Positions 52,179 to 61,858 of a stretch of DNA of 64,000 nt are shown here, in pieces. The translations under genes were made by a program, and so were the position numbers. The DNA lies in assembly GCF_036287235.1 (NCBI RefSeq), contig NZ_CP142850.1, positions 2,837,501 to 2,901,500 of the forward strand, read 5' to 3'. A model generated the notes under the pieces. It was not told the DNA's origin. It was given only the letters and a program-made list of their open reading frames with translations, and made no database searches. This DNA comes from Exiguobacterium sp. 9-2 (lineage in GTDB: Bacteria > Bacillota > Bacilli > Exiguobacteriales > Exiguobacteriaceae). Positions within the stretch are counted from its first letter, which is position 1, and each line of letters opens with the position of its first letter.

Positions 52179-53731
52179 ATTATACTGCCGTTGCCTTATT
52201 CGCAGCGATCGTCGGTTTGACGCTCGTCATTACATACTTTGCTGCCCGTAAAACAAAAACAGCTAACGACTTTTATACAGCGGACGGCGGACTCACTGGT
52301 GCACAAAACGGGATGGCGATTGCCGGCGACTATATGTCCGCCGCCTCGTTCCTCGGAATTGCCGGGATGATCGCTTTAGCCGGATTCGACGGATTCTTTT
52401 ACTCGATCGGCTTCCTCGTTGCTTATCTTGTTGTCTTGTACCTCGTTGCCGAACCACTTCGGAACCTCGGAAAATACACGATGGCTGATATGATTGCCGC
52501 TCGTTTTAACGCCTCAAAAGTTCGTGGAGTCGCTGCCATGAACTCGATCGCGATCTCGATTTTTTACATGATCGCGCAACTCGTCGGTGCAGGTGCCTTG
52601 ATTGAATTGTTGTTAGGAATTCCTTATACGACGAGTGTCATCATCGTCGGTATCTTAATGACGGTCTACGTCGTTTTCGGTGGTATGACTGCGACTTCGT
52701 GGGTTCAAATCATCAAAGCGATTCTCTTGATGGCAGGAACAGCCGTCATCTCGTTCATGGTCTTCGCGAAGTTCGATTTCTCGATCTTCAAGATGTTTTC
52801 AGAAGTGAAACAAGCCACGCCGCTCGGGAATTCATTCTTGAATCCTGGAAACAAATTTAAGTTACCACTCGATACGATTTCGCTCAATCTCGCGCTCGTT
52901 CTTGGAACAGCTGGATTACCACATATCTTAATTCGTTTCTTTACTGTTAAGGATGCTCCGACAGCTCGTAAATCCGTCGTGTACGCGACATGGATCATTG
53001 GTGTCTTTTATATCTTGACGATTTTCCTCGGCTTTGGTGCTGCTGCTTTCGTTGGTTCTGAAGATATCATCGCTGCTAATGCTGCTGGTAACATGGCTGC
53101 GCCACTTCTCGCTAAAGCACTTGGTGGCGATTTACTCTTTGCCTTCGTCGCTGCGGTCGCTTTTGCGACAATCCTCGCTGTTGTTGCAGGACTCGTCTTA
53201 TCCGCTGCGTCTGCCTTTGCTCATGATTTTTATAGTCATATTCTACGCAAAGGGCAAGCAACGGAAAAAGAACAGATGACGGCAGCACGACTTGCTTCCA
53301 TCGCTGTCGCCTTGATTTCGATGGTACTGGCATTGTTCGCACAATCGATGAACGTCGCGTTCCTCGTATCGCTTGCCTTCGCTGTCGCGGCAAGTGCCAA
53401 CTTGCCAGTCATTCTCTTGACGATCTTCTGGCGCCGTTTCAATACTGGCGGAGCTGTCACAGGTATGGTCGTCGGGTTATTCTCTTCACTGATTCTCGTC
53501 GCACTCAGTCCAAACCTTTGGGCAGTCGACGGTTCAGCCTTGTTCGTCGGGGAAGCCCTCTTCCCGCTGACGAATCCAGGAATCGTCTCCATCCCGCTTG
53601 GTTTCCTCGGAGCTATCGTCGGGACATTGTTGACGAAATCGAACGAGGTTGCCGGTAACTTCGAACGTATCTTAGTCAAGGCCAATACCGGTATCGATGC
53701 AGCAACGGAAGTCGCCGCGTCAAAAGAATAA
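52175..53731 (+). CDS. Sodium:solute symporter (ActP/YwcA-like)
   Basis: 518-residue SSS-family transporter with about 13 membrane segments. Recognisable pieces: DFYTADGGLTGAQNGMAIAG, DYMSAASFLGIAGMIALAGF and AGLVLSAASAFAHDFYSHIL, all typical of cation/acetate symporters. Acetate or a related monocarboxylate is the likely substrate. The perfect cre site upstream fits an overflow-metabolite scavenger that is shut off on preferred sugars. Confidence 0.9.
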   Translation: MNYTAVALFAAIVGLTLVITYFAARKTKTANDFYTADGGLTGAQNGMAIAGDYMSAASFLGIAGMIALAGFDGFFYSIGFLVAYLVVLYLVAEPLRNLGKYTMADMIAARFNASKVRGVAAMNSIAISIFYMIAQLVGAGALIELLLGIPYTTSVIIVGILMTVYVVFGGMTATSWVQIIKAILLMAGTAVISFMVFAKFDFSIFKMFSEVKQATPLGNSFLNPGNKFKLPLDTISLNLALVLGTAGLPHILIRFFTVKDAPTARKSVVYATWIIGVFYILTIFLGFGAAAFVGSEDIIAANAAGNMAAPLLAKALGGDLLFAFVAAVAFATILAVVAGLVLSAASAFAHDFYSHILRKGQATEKEQMTAARLASIAVALISMVLALFAQSMNVAFLVSLAFAVAASANLPVILLTIFWRRFNTGGAVTGMVVGLFSSLILVALSPNLWAVDGSALFVGEALFPLTNPGIVSIPLGFLGAIVGTLLTKSNEVAGNFERILVKANTGIDAATEVAASKE

Positions 53732-53741
53732 GTTCCCCTTA

Positions 53742-53772
53742 ACGGCTCCTTCAACCCCCTTGAAGGAGCCGT
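53742..53772 (+). terminator. Terminator after symporter operon
   Basis: ACGGCTCCTTCAA/TTGAAGGAGCCGT 13-bp perfect stem with a C5 loop; a weak T-run follows. Confidence 0.85.
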
Positions 53773-53845
53773 CCCCTTTTACATTCTTCTCATTCATTGC
53801 CATACTAAGTGAATAATAGAGAAGAAAAGGAAAGGAAGACTGTAC

Positions 53846-54703
53846 ATGGATCTCGCTTTTTATTATTTCTTAATCCTCGGATTTTTCATTGGAATCATTT
53901 CCGGATTTTTCGGAATCGGTGGCGGTATCATCTTGACGCCTCTGTTACTCATTTTAGGATATGCTCCAAGTGTCGCGATCGCGACGAGTCTTATGCTGAC
54001 ACTTGGATCTACCGTTTCAGGAACGATCTCTCACTTACGTCTTAAAAATGTCGTCTGGCGCGATAGTCTCGTCGTCGGTGGCGTCGGAATTATCGGTTCG
54101 ACGATCGCGACACCACTCGTTCTTCGTCTAGAGGCAGTCAATGGTGCTCATCTCGTCATCTCAATCGTTTATATCGGTCTCTTACTCTACTTCGCGAATA
54201 AATTTTTACGTCCGAAATCAACGACGGGTGAACAGACGGGGTGGAAAAATCGATATCTCGCTCTTGCCTTCACTGGTTTGTTCGCCGGATTCATTTCTTC
54301 ATTACTTGGTGTCAGCGGTGGCTTCATCATCACCCCGTTACTCGTCGGGATCGTTGGCTATGAGTTGAAACGTGCGGTCGGAACGAGTATTGCTTCCGCG
54401 TTGCTGATTGTCCTATCGGGACTTGTCAATTACACGGTCGCAAGTACGAACATCGATATCCTGGTCGGAATCATGCTGATCGTCGGTGCCTTGCTCGGAG
54501 CACCGATTGGCGCGAAGCAATTGACGCACTTCGAAAGCCCATTCGTCAAAAAGTACCTCGGTATCTTCTATTTGACGGTTGCGATCAGTGTTTTACTCGA
54601 GGTCATCGGCTGGAACGTCGCTTCACTCTCTGTCCTCGTTGCGCTGAGTTTGATTTTCTTACTGACACTCCTCATCTACAGTCGTCGTCGGACGAATGGA
54701 TGA
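53846..54703 (+). CDS. TauE/SafE-family sulfite/organic anion exporter
   Basis: 285 residues with eight hydrophobic segments in two homologous halves, each starting with the family pattern: FFIGIISGFFGIGGGIILTP and LFAGFISSLLGVSGGFIITP. The family exports sulfite, sulfoacetate and related anions or other small anions, and the substrate here is unknown. It is 35 kb away from the persulfide-type fusion gene, so no operon link. Confidence 0.9.
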   Translation: MDLAFYYFLILGFFIGIISGFFGIGGGIILTPLLLILGYAPSVAIATSLMLTLGSTVSGTISHLRLKNVVWRDSLVVGGVGIIGSTIATPLVLRLEAVNGAHLVISIVYIGLLLYFANKFLRPKSTTGEQTGWKNRYLALAFTGLFAGFISSLLGVSGGFIITPLLVGIVGYELKRAVGTSIASALLIVLSGLVNYTVASTNIDILVGIMLIVGALLGAPIGAKQLTHFESPFVKKYLGIFYLTVAISVLLEVIGWNVASLSVLVALSLIFLLTLLIYSRRRTNG

Positions 54704-54716
54704 ATCGTCTCATCAT

Positions 54717-54755
54717 AAAAGCCGTGGTGCCTGTTTAAAGGCATCACGGCTTTTG
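54717..54755. terminator. Bidirectional terminator between TauE and AGCS genes
   Basis: AAAAGCCGTGGTGCCT pairs with AGGCATCACGGCTTTT between convergent genes. Confidence 0.88.
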
Positions 54756-54760
54756 TTCGT

Positions 54761-56137
54761 TTAAGCGACTCGTTTATGACCCGTCCGTTCGTAATTCCTC
54801 GTTTGTTCAATGACCAAGTGCGACAAGAACAGCATCCCGATCAAGTTCGGAATCATCATCAATCCATTTGCGATATCTGCGACGAGCCACAACGGTTCTA
54901 ATTGCGCGACGGCACCATAACAGGCTGCGAGTGCAAAGAATACACGGTATCCTTCGTTGAAACGTGTCGTACCGCTCAAGTACTCCAAGCACTTCTCTCC
55001 ATAGACATACCAACCGATGATCGTCGAATAACCGAAGAAGAAGACGGAGAATGCGACAGTCCATTCTCCAAATGATCCAAGGACGCTCGCAAAGGCGGTT
55101 GCTGTCAGTGCTGCCCCGGAAAGATTCGCATCATGCGTCATACCTGAATGTAGTCCGCCTGACGGATCCCAAAAGCCTGTCGTCAGAAGGACGAGTGCCG
55201 TCATCGTACAAACGATCAAGGTCACGATGAAGGTACTCGTCATCGAAATCAATCCTTGTTCGACCGGACGCTCACTTTTCGCAGATCCGGCAATCAATGC
55301 TGCTGTCCCAAGTCCTGCTTCGTTCGTGAAAATACCACGTGCTACACCGACTTGCATCGCCATCATGATCGATACACCGGTGAAGGCTCCTGCAGGCGCA
55401 AGCGGCTGGAGGGCGTACTCAAAGATTAAACCAAAGGCTGGTAGAATCTGATCCGCCTTCAATATTAAAAGGACACAAGCGGCACCGATATAAAGTAAGC
55501 TCATGATCGGAACAAAGATCGTCGAGATCGCACTGACGCGTTCAAGTCCACCACGAATCGATACATAGACTGCCAGCGCGAGCAGAATGCCGAAGAGTAG
55601 AAGCGGTACATGAAACGATTGCTCAAGCACCGTTGCCATCGCATTCGCTTGCACGGTGTTCCCGACACCAAATGATGCAATCAAACCAAATGCCGCAAAC
55701 AAGATGGCGAGGAATTTAAATTTTGCACCTAGTCCCTTTTCGATATAATACATCGGTCCACTGACAGCTTCGCCGCGTTCATTTCGACTTCTAAAAAGAA
55801 TCGCAAGAAGACTTTCCGCATATTTCGTCGCCATTCCGATCAAACCGATGATCCACATCCAAAAGACTGCACCCGGTCCGCCCATCGTCAAGGCGACCGC
55901 GATTCCCGCGATGTTTCCGTTCCCGATCGTCGCTGCAAGAGACGTCATTAACATCTGAAAGCTACTAATTTCCCCTTCACCCTGTCCTGATTTTTGAACA
56001 GACAATTGAAACGCTTGTTTCAAGCGACGAAACTGAAGACCACGTAAACGAATCGTAAAGTACACTCCCGTTCCTACTAACAACACCATGCTTGGAATTC
56101 CCCAGACCCAAGCAGATATCAGACGTAACACATCCAT
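54761..56137 (-). CDS. Alanine/sodium symporter (AGCS family), second paralogue
   Basis: 458 residues, about 10 membrane segments. AGCS motifs: LAATIGNGNIAGIAVALTMG, GPGAVFWMWIIGLIGMATKY, GPMYYIEKGLGAKFK and FTNEAGLGTAALIAGSAKSE. It is divergent from the PucR-type regulator gene that precedes alanine dehydrogenase, and the shared intergenic region holds a copy of the putative regulator box; L-alanine uptake is therefore the best guess. Confidence 0.92.
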   Translation of the reverse strand: MDVLRLISAWVWGIPSMVLLVGTGVYFTIRLRGLQFRRLKQAFQLSVQKSGQGEGEISSFQMLMTSLAATIGNGNIAGIAVALTMGGPGAVFWMWIIGLIGMATKYAESLLAILFRSRNERGEAVSGPMYYIEKGLGAKFKFLAILFAAFGLIASFGVGNTVQANAMATVLEQSFHVPLLLFGILLALAVYVSIRGGLERVSAISTIFVPIMSLLYIGAACVLLILKADQILPAFGLIFEYALQPLAPAGAFTGVSIMMAMQVGVARGIFTNEAGLGTAALIAGSAKSERPVEQGLISMTSTFIVTLIVCTMTALVLLTTGFWDPSGGLHSGMTHDANLSGAALTATAFASVLGSFGEWTVAFSVFFFGYSTIIGWYVYGEKCLEYLSGTTRFNEGYRVFFALAACYGAVAQLEPLWLVADIANGLMMIPNLIGMLFLSHLVIEQTRNYERTGHKRVA

Positions 56138-56215
56138 GCCATTTCATCCTCTCTCTTTTTTCCGAGGCTTACCGTAGCATGGAGTTGTGTTTTCATACAA
56201 TACGAAAGAATAATT

Positions 56216-56233
56216 TTTGTGATTTTACACAAC
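56216..56233. promoter_or_regulatory. Putative AdeR box, copy 1
   Basis: TTTGTGATTTTACACAAC: an inverted repeat (TTTGTG/CACAAC, one mismatch) between the divergent symporter and regulator genes. Seventeen bases are identical to the copy at 57494. Confidence 0.6.
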
Positions 56234-56282
56234 AGAAGCTATACTAAAGATACTGAACGAGAGAGAAAGAAGGGATTCCTCC

Positions 56283-57500
56283 ATGTTAGAAGCTTCATAC
56301 CATTCGTTAGACGATTTAGCGGAAGCGATCGGTATCGCCTTAAATGCGCCGATTACGATTGAAGATCGTAATCACCGTCTCCTTGCCTATAGTACGCATA
56401 CTGCTGACACGGACCCTGCTCGTGTCGCAACGATCATCGGTCGCCGGGTACCGGAATCGGTCATTGACCAACTCTGGAAAGACGAAGTCATCCAGAGTCT
56501 CGCTACTCAAGACGATCCGCTCATCATTTCTGCACGCACGGATGTTGGACTGAATGACCGCGTCGCCATTGCCATCAAACAAGATTCAGAAATTCTCGGC
56601 TACATTTGGTCGATTGCTCGCAGTACCCCGTTCACTCCATCAGAACTAGCAGATTTAAAGAAAGGAGCTCTGCTTGCTCAACGTCAATTACTAGCGATCG
56701 ACATGCAGAAAAAACGGAAGGAAGAGCAGACGGAACAATTCTTCTTTGAGTTATTACATGAAGAACTATCCGAGTCGGAGATCCTGAAGATGTTTTCTAA
56801 GCTCCATGTCGCACCCCCTGGCATTAGTCGTTTGACGGTCATCCGTTTTTCTGAAGCAATCACACCACGACTTGCGGATCGTCTGCGCTATTTATTGACG
56901 ATCCAACAGACAGTTCGTCCATTACTTTACGCATATGATGAAACAGATTTTATCTTGTGGATCAGCACAAACGACCGCGACGCAGAACAAGAGCGTCTAC
57001 AGTTTGACGCCTTCATTCAGTCCTTCCGTCAATTGCTCGCGGAGCGGTTTGATTATACGGATTTCGTTGCGGCAAGTAGTGAAGTCTTCACGGGCGTCCA
57101 AGCGCTTCCGGAGCGTTACGAAGAGGCGGGTATCGTCTTACGTTTGAAAGATGCCTTTCCATTCGAACTGAAGAACGTGACGCGTTACGAACGTCTCGGC
57201 TTGTTTCAGCTCTTGCCAATTTTTTCAGAACGTTTGCGACGACGAACGGTTCGTCTCGAAGAAATCGAGCGATTGCGTGCTTACGATGTGAAACATGCCT
57301 CCTCTTTATGTGAGACGCTAGAATGGTTTCTTCATTATGATGGGAACGTCAAGCAAGTCGCTTCCCATCTCCATGTTCATCCGAATACGATCCTATATCG
57401 GATGCGACGGATCGAGGAGGAAGCTGGTATCCGGATGGAATCACTACCCGAACGTTCCTTACTTTATTTGTACCTAAAAGCAGACCGATATCCTTTGTGA
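56283..57500 (+). CDS. adeR: PucR-family regulator, AdeR-like
   Basis: 405 residues. The N-terminal region (about 1-140) is GAF/PucR-like ([20 protein letters not shown]) and the C-terminal helix-turn-helix is typical of PucR/Cda[21 protein letters not shown] then [16 protein letters not shown] (about 345-385). In B. subtilis the PucR-type activator AdeR (YukF) is encoded next to and activates the alanine dehydrogenase gene, the same arrangement as here. Its effector is presumably alanine or a related signal. It probably acts on the ald promoter and the divergent symporter promoter. Confidence 0.85.
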   Translation: MLEASYHSLDDLAEAIGIALNAPITIEDRNHRLLAYSTHTADTDPARVATIIGRRVPESVIDQLWKDEVIQSLATQDDPLIISARTDVGLNDRVAIAIKQDSEILGYIWSIARSTPFTPSELADLKKGALLAQRQLLAIDMQKKRKEEQTEQFFFELLHEELSESEILKMFSKLHVAPPGISRLTVIRFSEAITPRLADRLRYLLTIQQTVRPLLYAYDETDFILWISTNDRDAEQERLQFDAFIQSFRQLLAERFDYTDFVAASSEVFTGVQALPERYEEAGIVLRLKDAFPFELKNVTRYERLGLFQLLPIFSERLRRRTVRLEEIERLRAYDVKHASSLCETLEWFLHYDGNVKQVASHLHVHPNTILYRMRRIEEEAGIRMESLPERSLLYLYLKADRYPL

Positions 57501-57525
57501 TTTTACACAAAGGATATCGGTTATT
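57480..57525 (+). terminator. Terminator of adeR that also contains AdeR box copy 2
   Basis: ACCGATATCCTTTGTG-ATTTTA-CACAAAGGATATCGGT (57484-57517) is a perfect 16-bp inverted repeat with a 6-base loop, followed by TATTTTTG. It begins inside the last codons of adeR, whose stop TGA is at 57498-57500. Its core TTTGTGATTTTACACAAA (57494-57511) matches the box at 56216. The core sits about 70 bases before the predicted ald start (TATACT at 57565-57570), a normal activator position. Confidence 0.65.
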
Positions 57526-57621
57526 TTTGAAAACGCCGATAAAGTAGAGCGCTTTCATTTCTCGTATACTGAAGAAGAAGAGAAATTGATTTGTTTATTT
57601 GCGAAAGGGGATCGCGTTCAC

Positions 57622-58746
57622 ATGATCATTGGAGTATTAAAAGAAATTAAAAACAACGAAAACCGTGTTGCATTAACACCTGCCGGGGTAGCAGCGTTAC
57701 ATGCACAAGGACATCGTGTCATCATTGAATCGATGGCAGGCATGGGGAGTGGCTTCACGAACGAGGAGTACGTCAAAGCTGGTGCTGAAATCATCGCGAC
57801 TGCTGCTGAAGTCTGGGCAACAGCCGAACTGGCTTTAAAAGTCAAAGAGCCAATCGCTTCAGAGTACCAATATTTCCGTCCGGACCTGACATTATTCACG
57901 TATCTCCATCTAGCTGCTGAGCCAGAACTGACACGTGCACTCGTTGATTCGAACATCACAGCAATCGCTTATGAGACAGTAGAGAAGAACCGTACACTTC
58001 CATTGTTAACACCAATGAGTGAAGTCGCCGGTCGTATGGCATCACAAATCGGTGCACAGTTCTTGGAAAAACCACACGGTGGTATGGGCATCCTGCTTGC
58101 AGGTGTCCCTGGGGTTCGTCGTGGAAAAGTAACAGTCATCGGTGGCGGTGTCGTCGGAACAAATGCTGCGAAACTCGCTGTCGGTCTTGGTGCAGATGTT
58201 ACGATCATTGATGTTAGTCCAGAACGCCTTCGCCAGTTAGATGATATCTTTGGTAACTCGATCAATACATTGATCTCAAACCCGTACACGATTGCTGAAG
58301 CGGTCGCTGAAAGTGATCTCGTCATCGGTGCTGTCTTGATTCCAGGTGCAAAAGCACCGAAGCTCGTCACTGCCGACATGGTCAAACGGATGAAGCCAGG
58401 TGCTGTCATCGTTGACGTTGCCATCGACCAGGGTGGAATCTTTGAGACGGTTGACCGCATCTCGACGCATGATGATCCAACGTACGAAAAATTCGGTGTC
58501 GTTCATTACGCGGTCGCGAACATGCCGGGTGCCGTTCCACGTACGTCTACCCTGGCATTGACGAACGCAACGCTTCCGTATGTCCTTGAACTCGCGAATA
58601 AAGGCACACATCGTGCGCTTGCTGAAAACAATGCTCTTGAAAAAGGATTGAATGTCGCGCAAGGCTTCGTCACGTATGAAGCGGTCGCACGCGATCTCGG
58701 ATACACGTACAAATCCGTTGAAGATGTACTTCACTTACACGCATAA
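57622..58746 (+). CDS. ald: Alanine dehydrogenase
   Basis: 374 residues. Oxidative deamination of L-alanine to pyruvate and ammonia with NAD. The N-terminal substrate domain has [20 protein letters not shown] and [17 protein letters not shown] (catalytic lysine near 74). The Rossmann domain has [20 protein letters not shown], and PVTP-like [20 protein letters not shown] includes the catalytic aspartate. The C-terminus is standard. Start ATG 57622 after AAAGGGG. Catabolic use of alanine under the regulator encoded just upstream. Confidence 0.95.
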   Translation: MIIGVLKEIKNNENRVALTPAGVAALHAQGHRVIIESMAGMGSGFTNEEYVKAGAEIIATAAEVWATAELALKVKEPIASEYQYFRPDLTLFTYLHLAAEPELTRALVDSNITAIAYETVEKNRTLPLLTPMSEVAGRMASQIGAQFLEKPHGGMGILLAGVPGVRRGKVTVIGGGVVGTNAAKLAVGLGADVTIIDVSPERLRQLDDIFGNSINTLISNPYTIAEAVAESDLVIGAVLIPGAKAPKLVTADMVKRMKPGAVIVDVAIDQGGIFETVDRISTHDDPTYEKFGVVHYAVANMPGAVPRTSTLALTNATLPYVLELANKGTHRALAENNALEKGLNVAQGFVTYEAVARDLGYTYKSVEDVLHLHA

Positions 58747-58756
58747 TTTCGAAAGT

Positions 58757-58802
58757 AAAAATAGCCGATGCTTCCTTTTCTAGGAATGATCGGCTATTTT
58801 TT
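58757..58802 (+). terminator. Terminator after ald
   Basis: AAAATAGCCGATGCTTCC pairs with GGAATGATCGGCTATTTT followed by T4. Confidence 0.85.
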
Positions 58803-58918
58803 ATGAAAAGAAGAAATTGCGGACGAATCTCTTTATTATTTCTTGAGGCACCACTCGGCTTGTCATATGATGAAAATGAAAATATATGATTTTGAATTAA
58901 TAGAGGTGATTTCATTAC

Positions 58919-59779
58919 ATGACACAAACCGTAACCGCTCATTCTCATGAACTTCAGAGCCATGTCGCTGAAGTTGCGTTACTCGAAGCACTGACATCTG
59001 ATACAGAAGAGAACGTACGTATTGCCGCAACCGAGCGCTTACGTGTTCTTGTTCCATCCCATCCATTGCTCAACATTGCTACAGCCCATTCCCTTTATTT
59101 TAAGAACGAACTCACTCAAGCGCGTCGACTTATTGAAGAGACGCACCAGCAAATCGGCGAGCATGTGCAAGGATACATTCTTCTCGGTATCATCAGTGAA
59201 GAGGAAGGATATATGCACGAAGCAGAACAGTTTTTCCTTTCAGCCATCACACGGTTCCCGGAAGAACCGGCAGGACATCGTTCTCTTGCCGTCCATTACA
59301 ATCATCGACAATTTTATGGAGAATCAGCCGTCCATGCGTTTACATATTTAAAGAAAGTTGGCGCATCTGGAATCGATACGCTGATGGCTATTGATTCCAT
59401 CCAACAACTAGACGGTCATTCGATCGATATGTTGGAAACACTCTATGCGTTAATCATCGGGGTATCTCATCTCGATAAAACAGCTGTCTTTCATGCGACT
59501 GCTTCTGCTAATCAAGGTATTCAATACGAGATGCTACATGCTACATTGCGTGAAGACAGCGACGATACACTCTACGCTAAACTCGACGAACGCATTTCCA
59601 ATATGCTCGAGCACGGCTTGTACGCAGCTGTTTATGACGATTCCGAAGAAAAAATCTATCGCTATGTTTTCCGTGATATGTGTCGAGATATGACCATCCG
59701 TCATGCAGGATGGCGTGCGTACCCAGACTATATTCGACTACGTTTTCTCTATTTCAAACAATTGTTGTTACGCGACTGA
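58919..59779 (+). CDS. TPR-repeat protein of unknown function
   Basis: 286 residues, helical. At least two tetratricopeptide units are visible: NIATAHSLYFKNELTQARRL and GYILLGIISEEEGYMHEAEQ with FFLSAITRFPEEPAGHRSLA. No catalytic domain. TPR proteins usually act as scaffolds; no partner gene is adjacent. AGAGGTG precedes ATG 58919. It is convergent, with a 3-base gap, with the next gene. Confidence 0.72.
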   Translation: MTQTVTAHSHELQSHVAEVALLEALTSDTEENVRIAATERLRVLVPSHPLLNIATAHSLYFKNELTQARRLIEETHQQIGEHVQGYILLGIISEEEGYMHEAEQFFLSAITRFPEEPAGHRSLAVHYNHRQFYGESAVHAFTYLKKVGASGIDTLMAIDSIQQLDGHSIDMLETLYALIIGVSHLDKTAVFHATASANQGIQYEMLHATLREDSDDTLYAKLDERISNMLEHGLYAAVYDDSEEKIYRYVFRDMCRDMTIRHAGWRAYPDYIRLRFLYFKQLLLRD

Positions 59780-59782
59780 AAG

Positions 59783-60430
59783 TCAAAAAGCAAACGCAAC
59801 GAGTGCCGCGATCGTCCATGGCAAGATTAAGTTGTCGAGATCGCGATATGAGATTGCTTCGATTAAGGCTGCGATGTTTGCAAGCAAGAAGCCGTAACTG
59901 ACAGCGAGCCAAATCGGTTGTCCATAAAATAAGAACGTTACAGTCAAAACAAGGAATGACGCTAAAAACAAAGCGATACTTCCTTCAAAGGAACGTTTCG
60001 TCTCACCGCGGACGTAAAACGTCTTCCCGAAGCGTTTTCCGACGAGTGCCGCGAGACCATCTCCCCAAGCGAGCACCATGCTTCCCGCAACGAGTGCCAT
60101 CGGTTGTCGTTCGAAGAAGAATAGGACGAGTCCTGCCAATGCGAGCGGATAATAGACCGTTCCATAAGAAGGACGGTCGACGCCATGCATCTGTCCGATT
60201 CCTTTTCGTAATGTCAACAGATTGACGAGAGCAAAGAAAAGTAATGGTACGATCGCGATGTACCAGTGATCAAGCCATAGCAGCGCAAGAAATACCCAGT
60301 GACCGACAGCGACATGAATCCATTTCCGAACCGTCTCGGGAGAAAAACCGAAACGGCGTCCAACGAATTCAAGAATGACGAGAATGAAGCCAACGATTCC
60401 AATCGTGCCAATGGCAGCAAACCATTCCAT
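59783..60430 (-). CDS. Diacylglycerol/polyprenol kinase family membrane protein
   Basis: 215 residues with about six hydrophobic segments. The family motifs are PETVRKWIHVAVGHWVFLAL near the start, GSMVLAWGDGLAALVGKRFG and GETKRSFEGSIALFLASFLV (nucleotide-binding CTP-kinase type), as in dolichol kinase and phosphatidate cytidylyltransferase-related proteins. It likely phosphorylates a polyprenol or diacylglycerol. ATG 60430 follows GGGGG; the open frame to 60565 is not translated from a good site. Confidence 0.85.
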   Translation of the reverse strand: MEWFAAIGTIGIVGFILVILEFVGRRFGFSPETVRKWIHVAVGHWVFLALLWLDHWYIAIVPLLFFALVNLLTLRKGIGQMHGVDRPSYGTVYYPLALAGLVLFFFERQPMALVAGSMVLAWGDGLAALVGKRFGKTFYVRGETKRSFEGSIALFLASFLVLTVTFLFYGQPIWLAVSYGFLLANIAALIEAISYRDLDNLILPWTIAALVAFAF

Positions 60431-60541
60431 CGTGATTCCCCCTTTCCTATTATTGTACGTTGTTTTAGTTGCCATTTGCCCTATTGAACCTTCATTTGAT
60501 AACATAAGGTCAAATGACGTCCTAGAGAGGAAGTTTTGGAA

Positions 60542-61165
60542 ATGTATGATGCTCAAGCAGTCCAAACATTATCAAGTTGTCTGCAACGCCTGAACGAGGG
60601 GAAAGGAATCGAACCCCTCGTCGCAATAGAAGGAACGGAATTGCCAAAGGTCATCAATCGCCTGAAACAATTCGATCCATTAAAAAATGGTTTATCGATC
60701 AATGAAATCGTTCATTTGGCAAATGCTCTAATCGGAGAACACATGTCAGCGACGACGATCCAGAACTGGACGAAACGTGAAGTTCGGGACATCATCGGCG
60801 TACCGCACCGTGGGAAAAAATACTCGATCAATCAAGCCGCCATCATCTACCTGTTGGATGATTTAAAACACCTCTTCTCGTTAGAAGAAACACGGGAACT
60901 GCTGACGATTGTCTTCCAGAACCCAAATATCGATGAGGATGATTTAATCAGCCCTCTTAATTTTTATCTCGTCTATACGCAGCACGCGGAGACAAGTGGA
61001 CCGATCGAATTAACGGAGAAGCGTCTCAAACGCTCGCTCGAGCGGATTAACGCCTACCGCCCTGAAACTGTTCATGTCTTACAACTCTGCCTCTACGCCC
61101 GTCGTGTGTCGCATTTGACACACGAAGCCAAACAACGCCTCCATCATGTCCTGCAAACGACATGA
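60542..61165 (+). CDS. DUF1836 protein, HTH-type
   Basis: 207 residues. The LSINEIVHLANALIGEHMSA and TTIQNWTKREVRDIIGVPH segments form a MerR-like helix-turn-helix start, the mark of DUF1836 (YmbI-like) proteins. KKYSINQAAIIYLLDDLKHL follows. They are presumed DNA-binding regulators; no target is evident. ATG 60542 has AGAGGAAG about 10 bases upstream. Confidence 0.8.
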   Translation: MYDAQAVQTLSSCLQRLNEGKGIEPLVAIEGTELPKVINRLKQFDPLKNGLSINEIVHLANALIGEHMSATTIQNWTKREVRDIIGVPHRGKKYSINQAAIIYLLDDLKHLFSLEETRELLTIVFQNPNIDEDDLISPLNFYLVYTQHAETSGPIELTEKRLKRSLERINAYRPETVHVLQLCLYARRVSHLTHEAKQRLHHVLQTT

Positions 61166-61169
61166 TGAA

Positions 61170-61209
61170 AAAAAGATGCCATCCATGTCATGGAAGGCAT
61201 CTTTTTTTA
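61170..61209. terminator. Bidirectional terminator between DUF1836 and LURP-like genes
   Basis: AAAAGATGCCATCCAT/ATGGAAGGCATCTTTT stem with A and T runs. Confidence 0.88.
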
Positions 61210-61210
61210 T

Positions 61211-61687
61211 TTAAACAGCTGTCAGTGATTTATAGTGGACGTTGTTCGTCAGACTTTTCAGGACAGAGAGTAGTTCGTACATCGAGAGCTTGTCAGCATC
61301 CTTGACAAGACGGTATTCATCACCGTCCTGCAATAATTCCGCAACGACTTCTCCGGCTGCACTCCGTACGGAGAATTTTCCTTTTGTCAGGTCGAAGGAA
61401 ATCGTGAACGTACCACGCTCATATACGTTGTACTCACATTTCTTCGAGAAGAGCGAAAACTTCTCGCGCATTTGACCTACCTCTTGTCCATCATGGTTCA
61501 TCACGACCCATTTCTTACATGTCGGAATGAACTTACCAAACGCTACCCCTCTACCTTCACCATTCATTACTTGAACACGACCGTTTTCGTCGTGTTGAAC
61601 CGCACCGATCATTTGGTGCGCTTCATCATAAATCGCGGCATGACCTTGCGAAAAAACGCAACCCTGCACATAGACAACTTTGCGCAA
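61211..61687 (-). CDS. Tubby C-terminal/LURP-one-like beta-rich protein
   Basis: 158 residues, beta-rich (VYVQGCVFSQGHAAIYDEAH, KCEYNVYERGTFTISFDLTK, GEVVAELLQDGDEYRLVKDA). The succession of short strands and a few aromatic residues resembles LURP-one/YxjI-type tubby-like domains, by eye only. I chose a TTG start at 61687 because GAGAGGAG lies 8 bases upstream; the GTG at 61705 would absorb that site. Confidence 0.5.
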   Translation of the reverse strand: MRKVVYVQGCVFSQGHAAIYDEAHQMIGAVQHDENGRVQVMNGEGRGVAFGKFIPTCKKWVVMNHDGQEVGQMREKFSLFSKKCEYNVYERGTFTISFDLTKGKFSVRSAAGEVVAELLQDGDEYRLVKDADKLSMYELLSVLKSLTNNVHYKSLTAV

Positions 61688-61858
61688 CAGAAATTCTCCT
61701 CTCACTGCTAAAACGTGCTGGTTTTTCGTCCCCAGTTTATTTAGACATCCTGTATAGTTTAACTTTCTTTATCTGTATGATATTTCGTTAACGAAAATGA
61801 TTATTGCACCGTTTCTTCAAATTGACAACCCCCTTTTGTCGACAATCATTCGACAAGT

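Noticed and set aside
57545-57561. TGAAAGCGCTCTAC-like cre site in the ald promoter
   Set aside because: Two mismatches in required positions, including the final CA.
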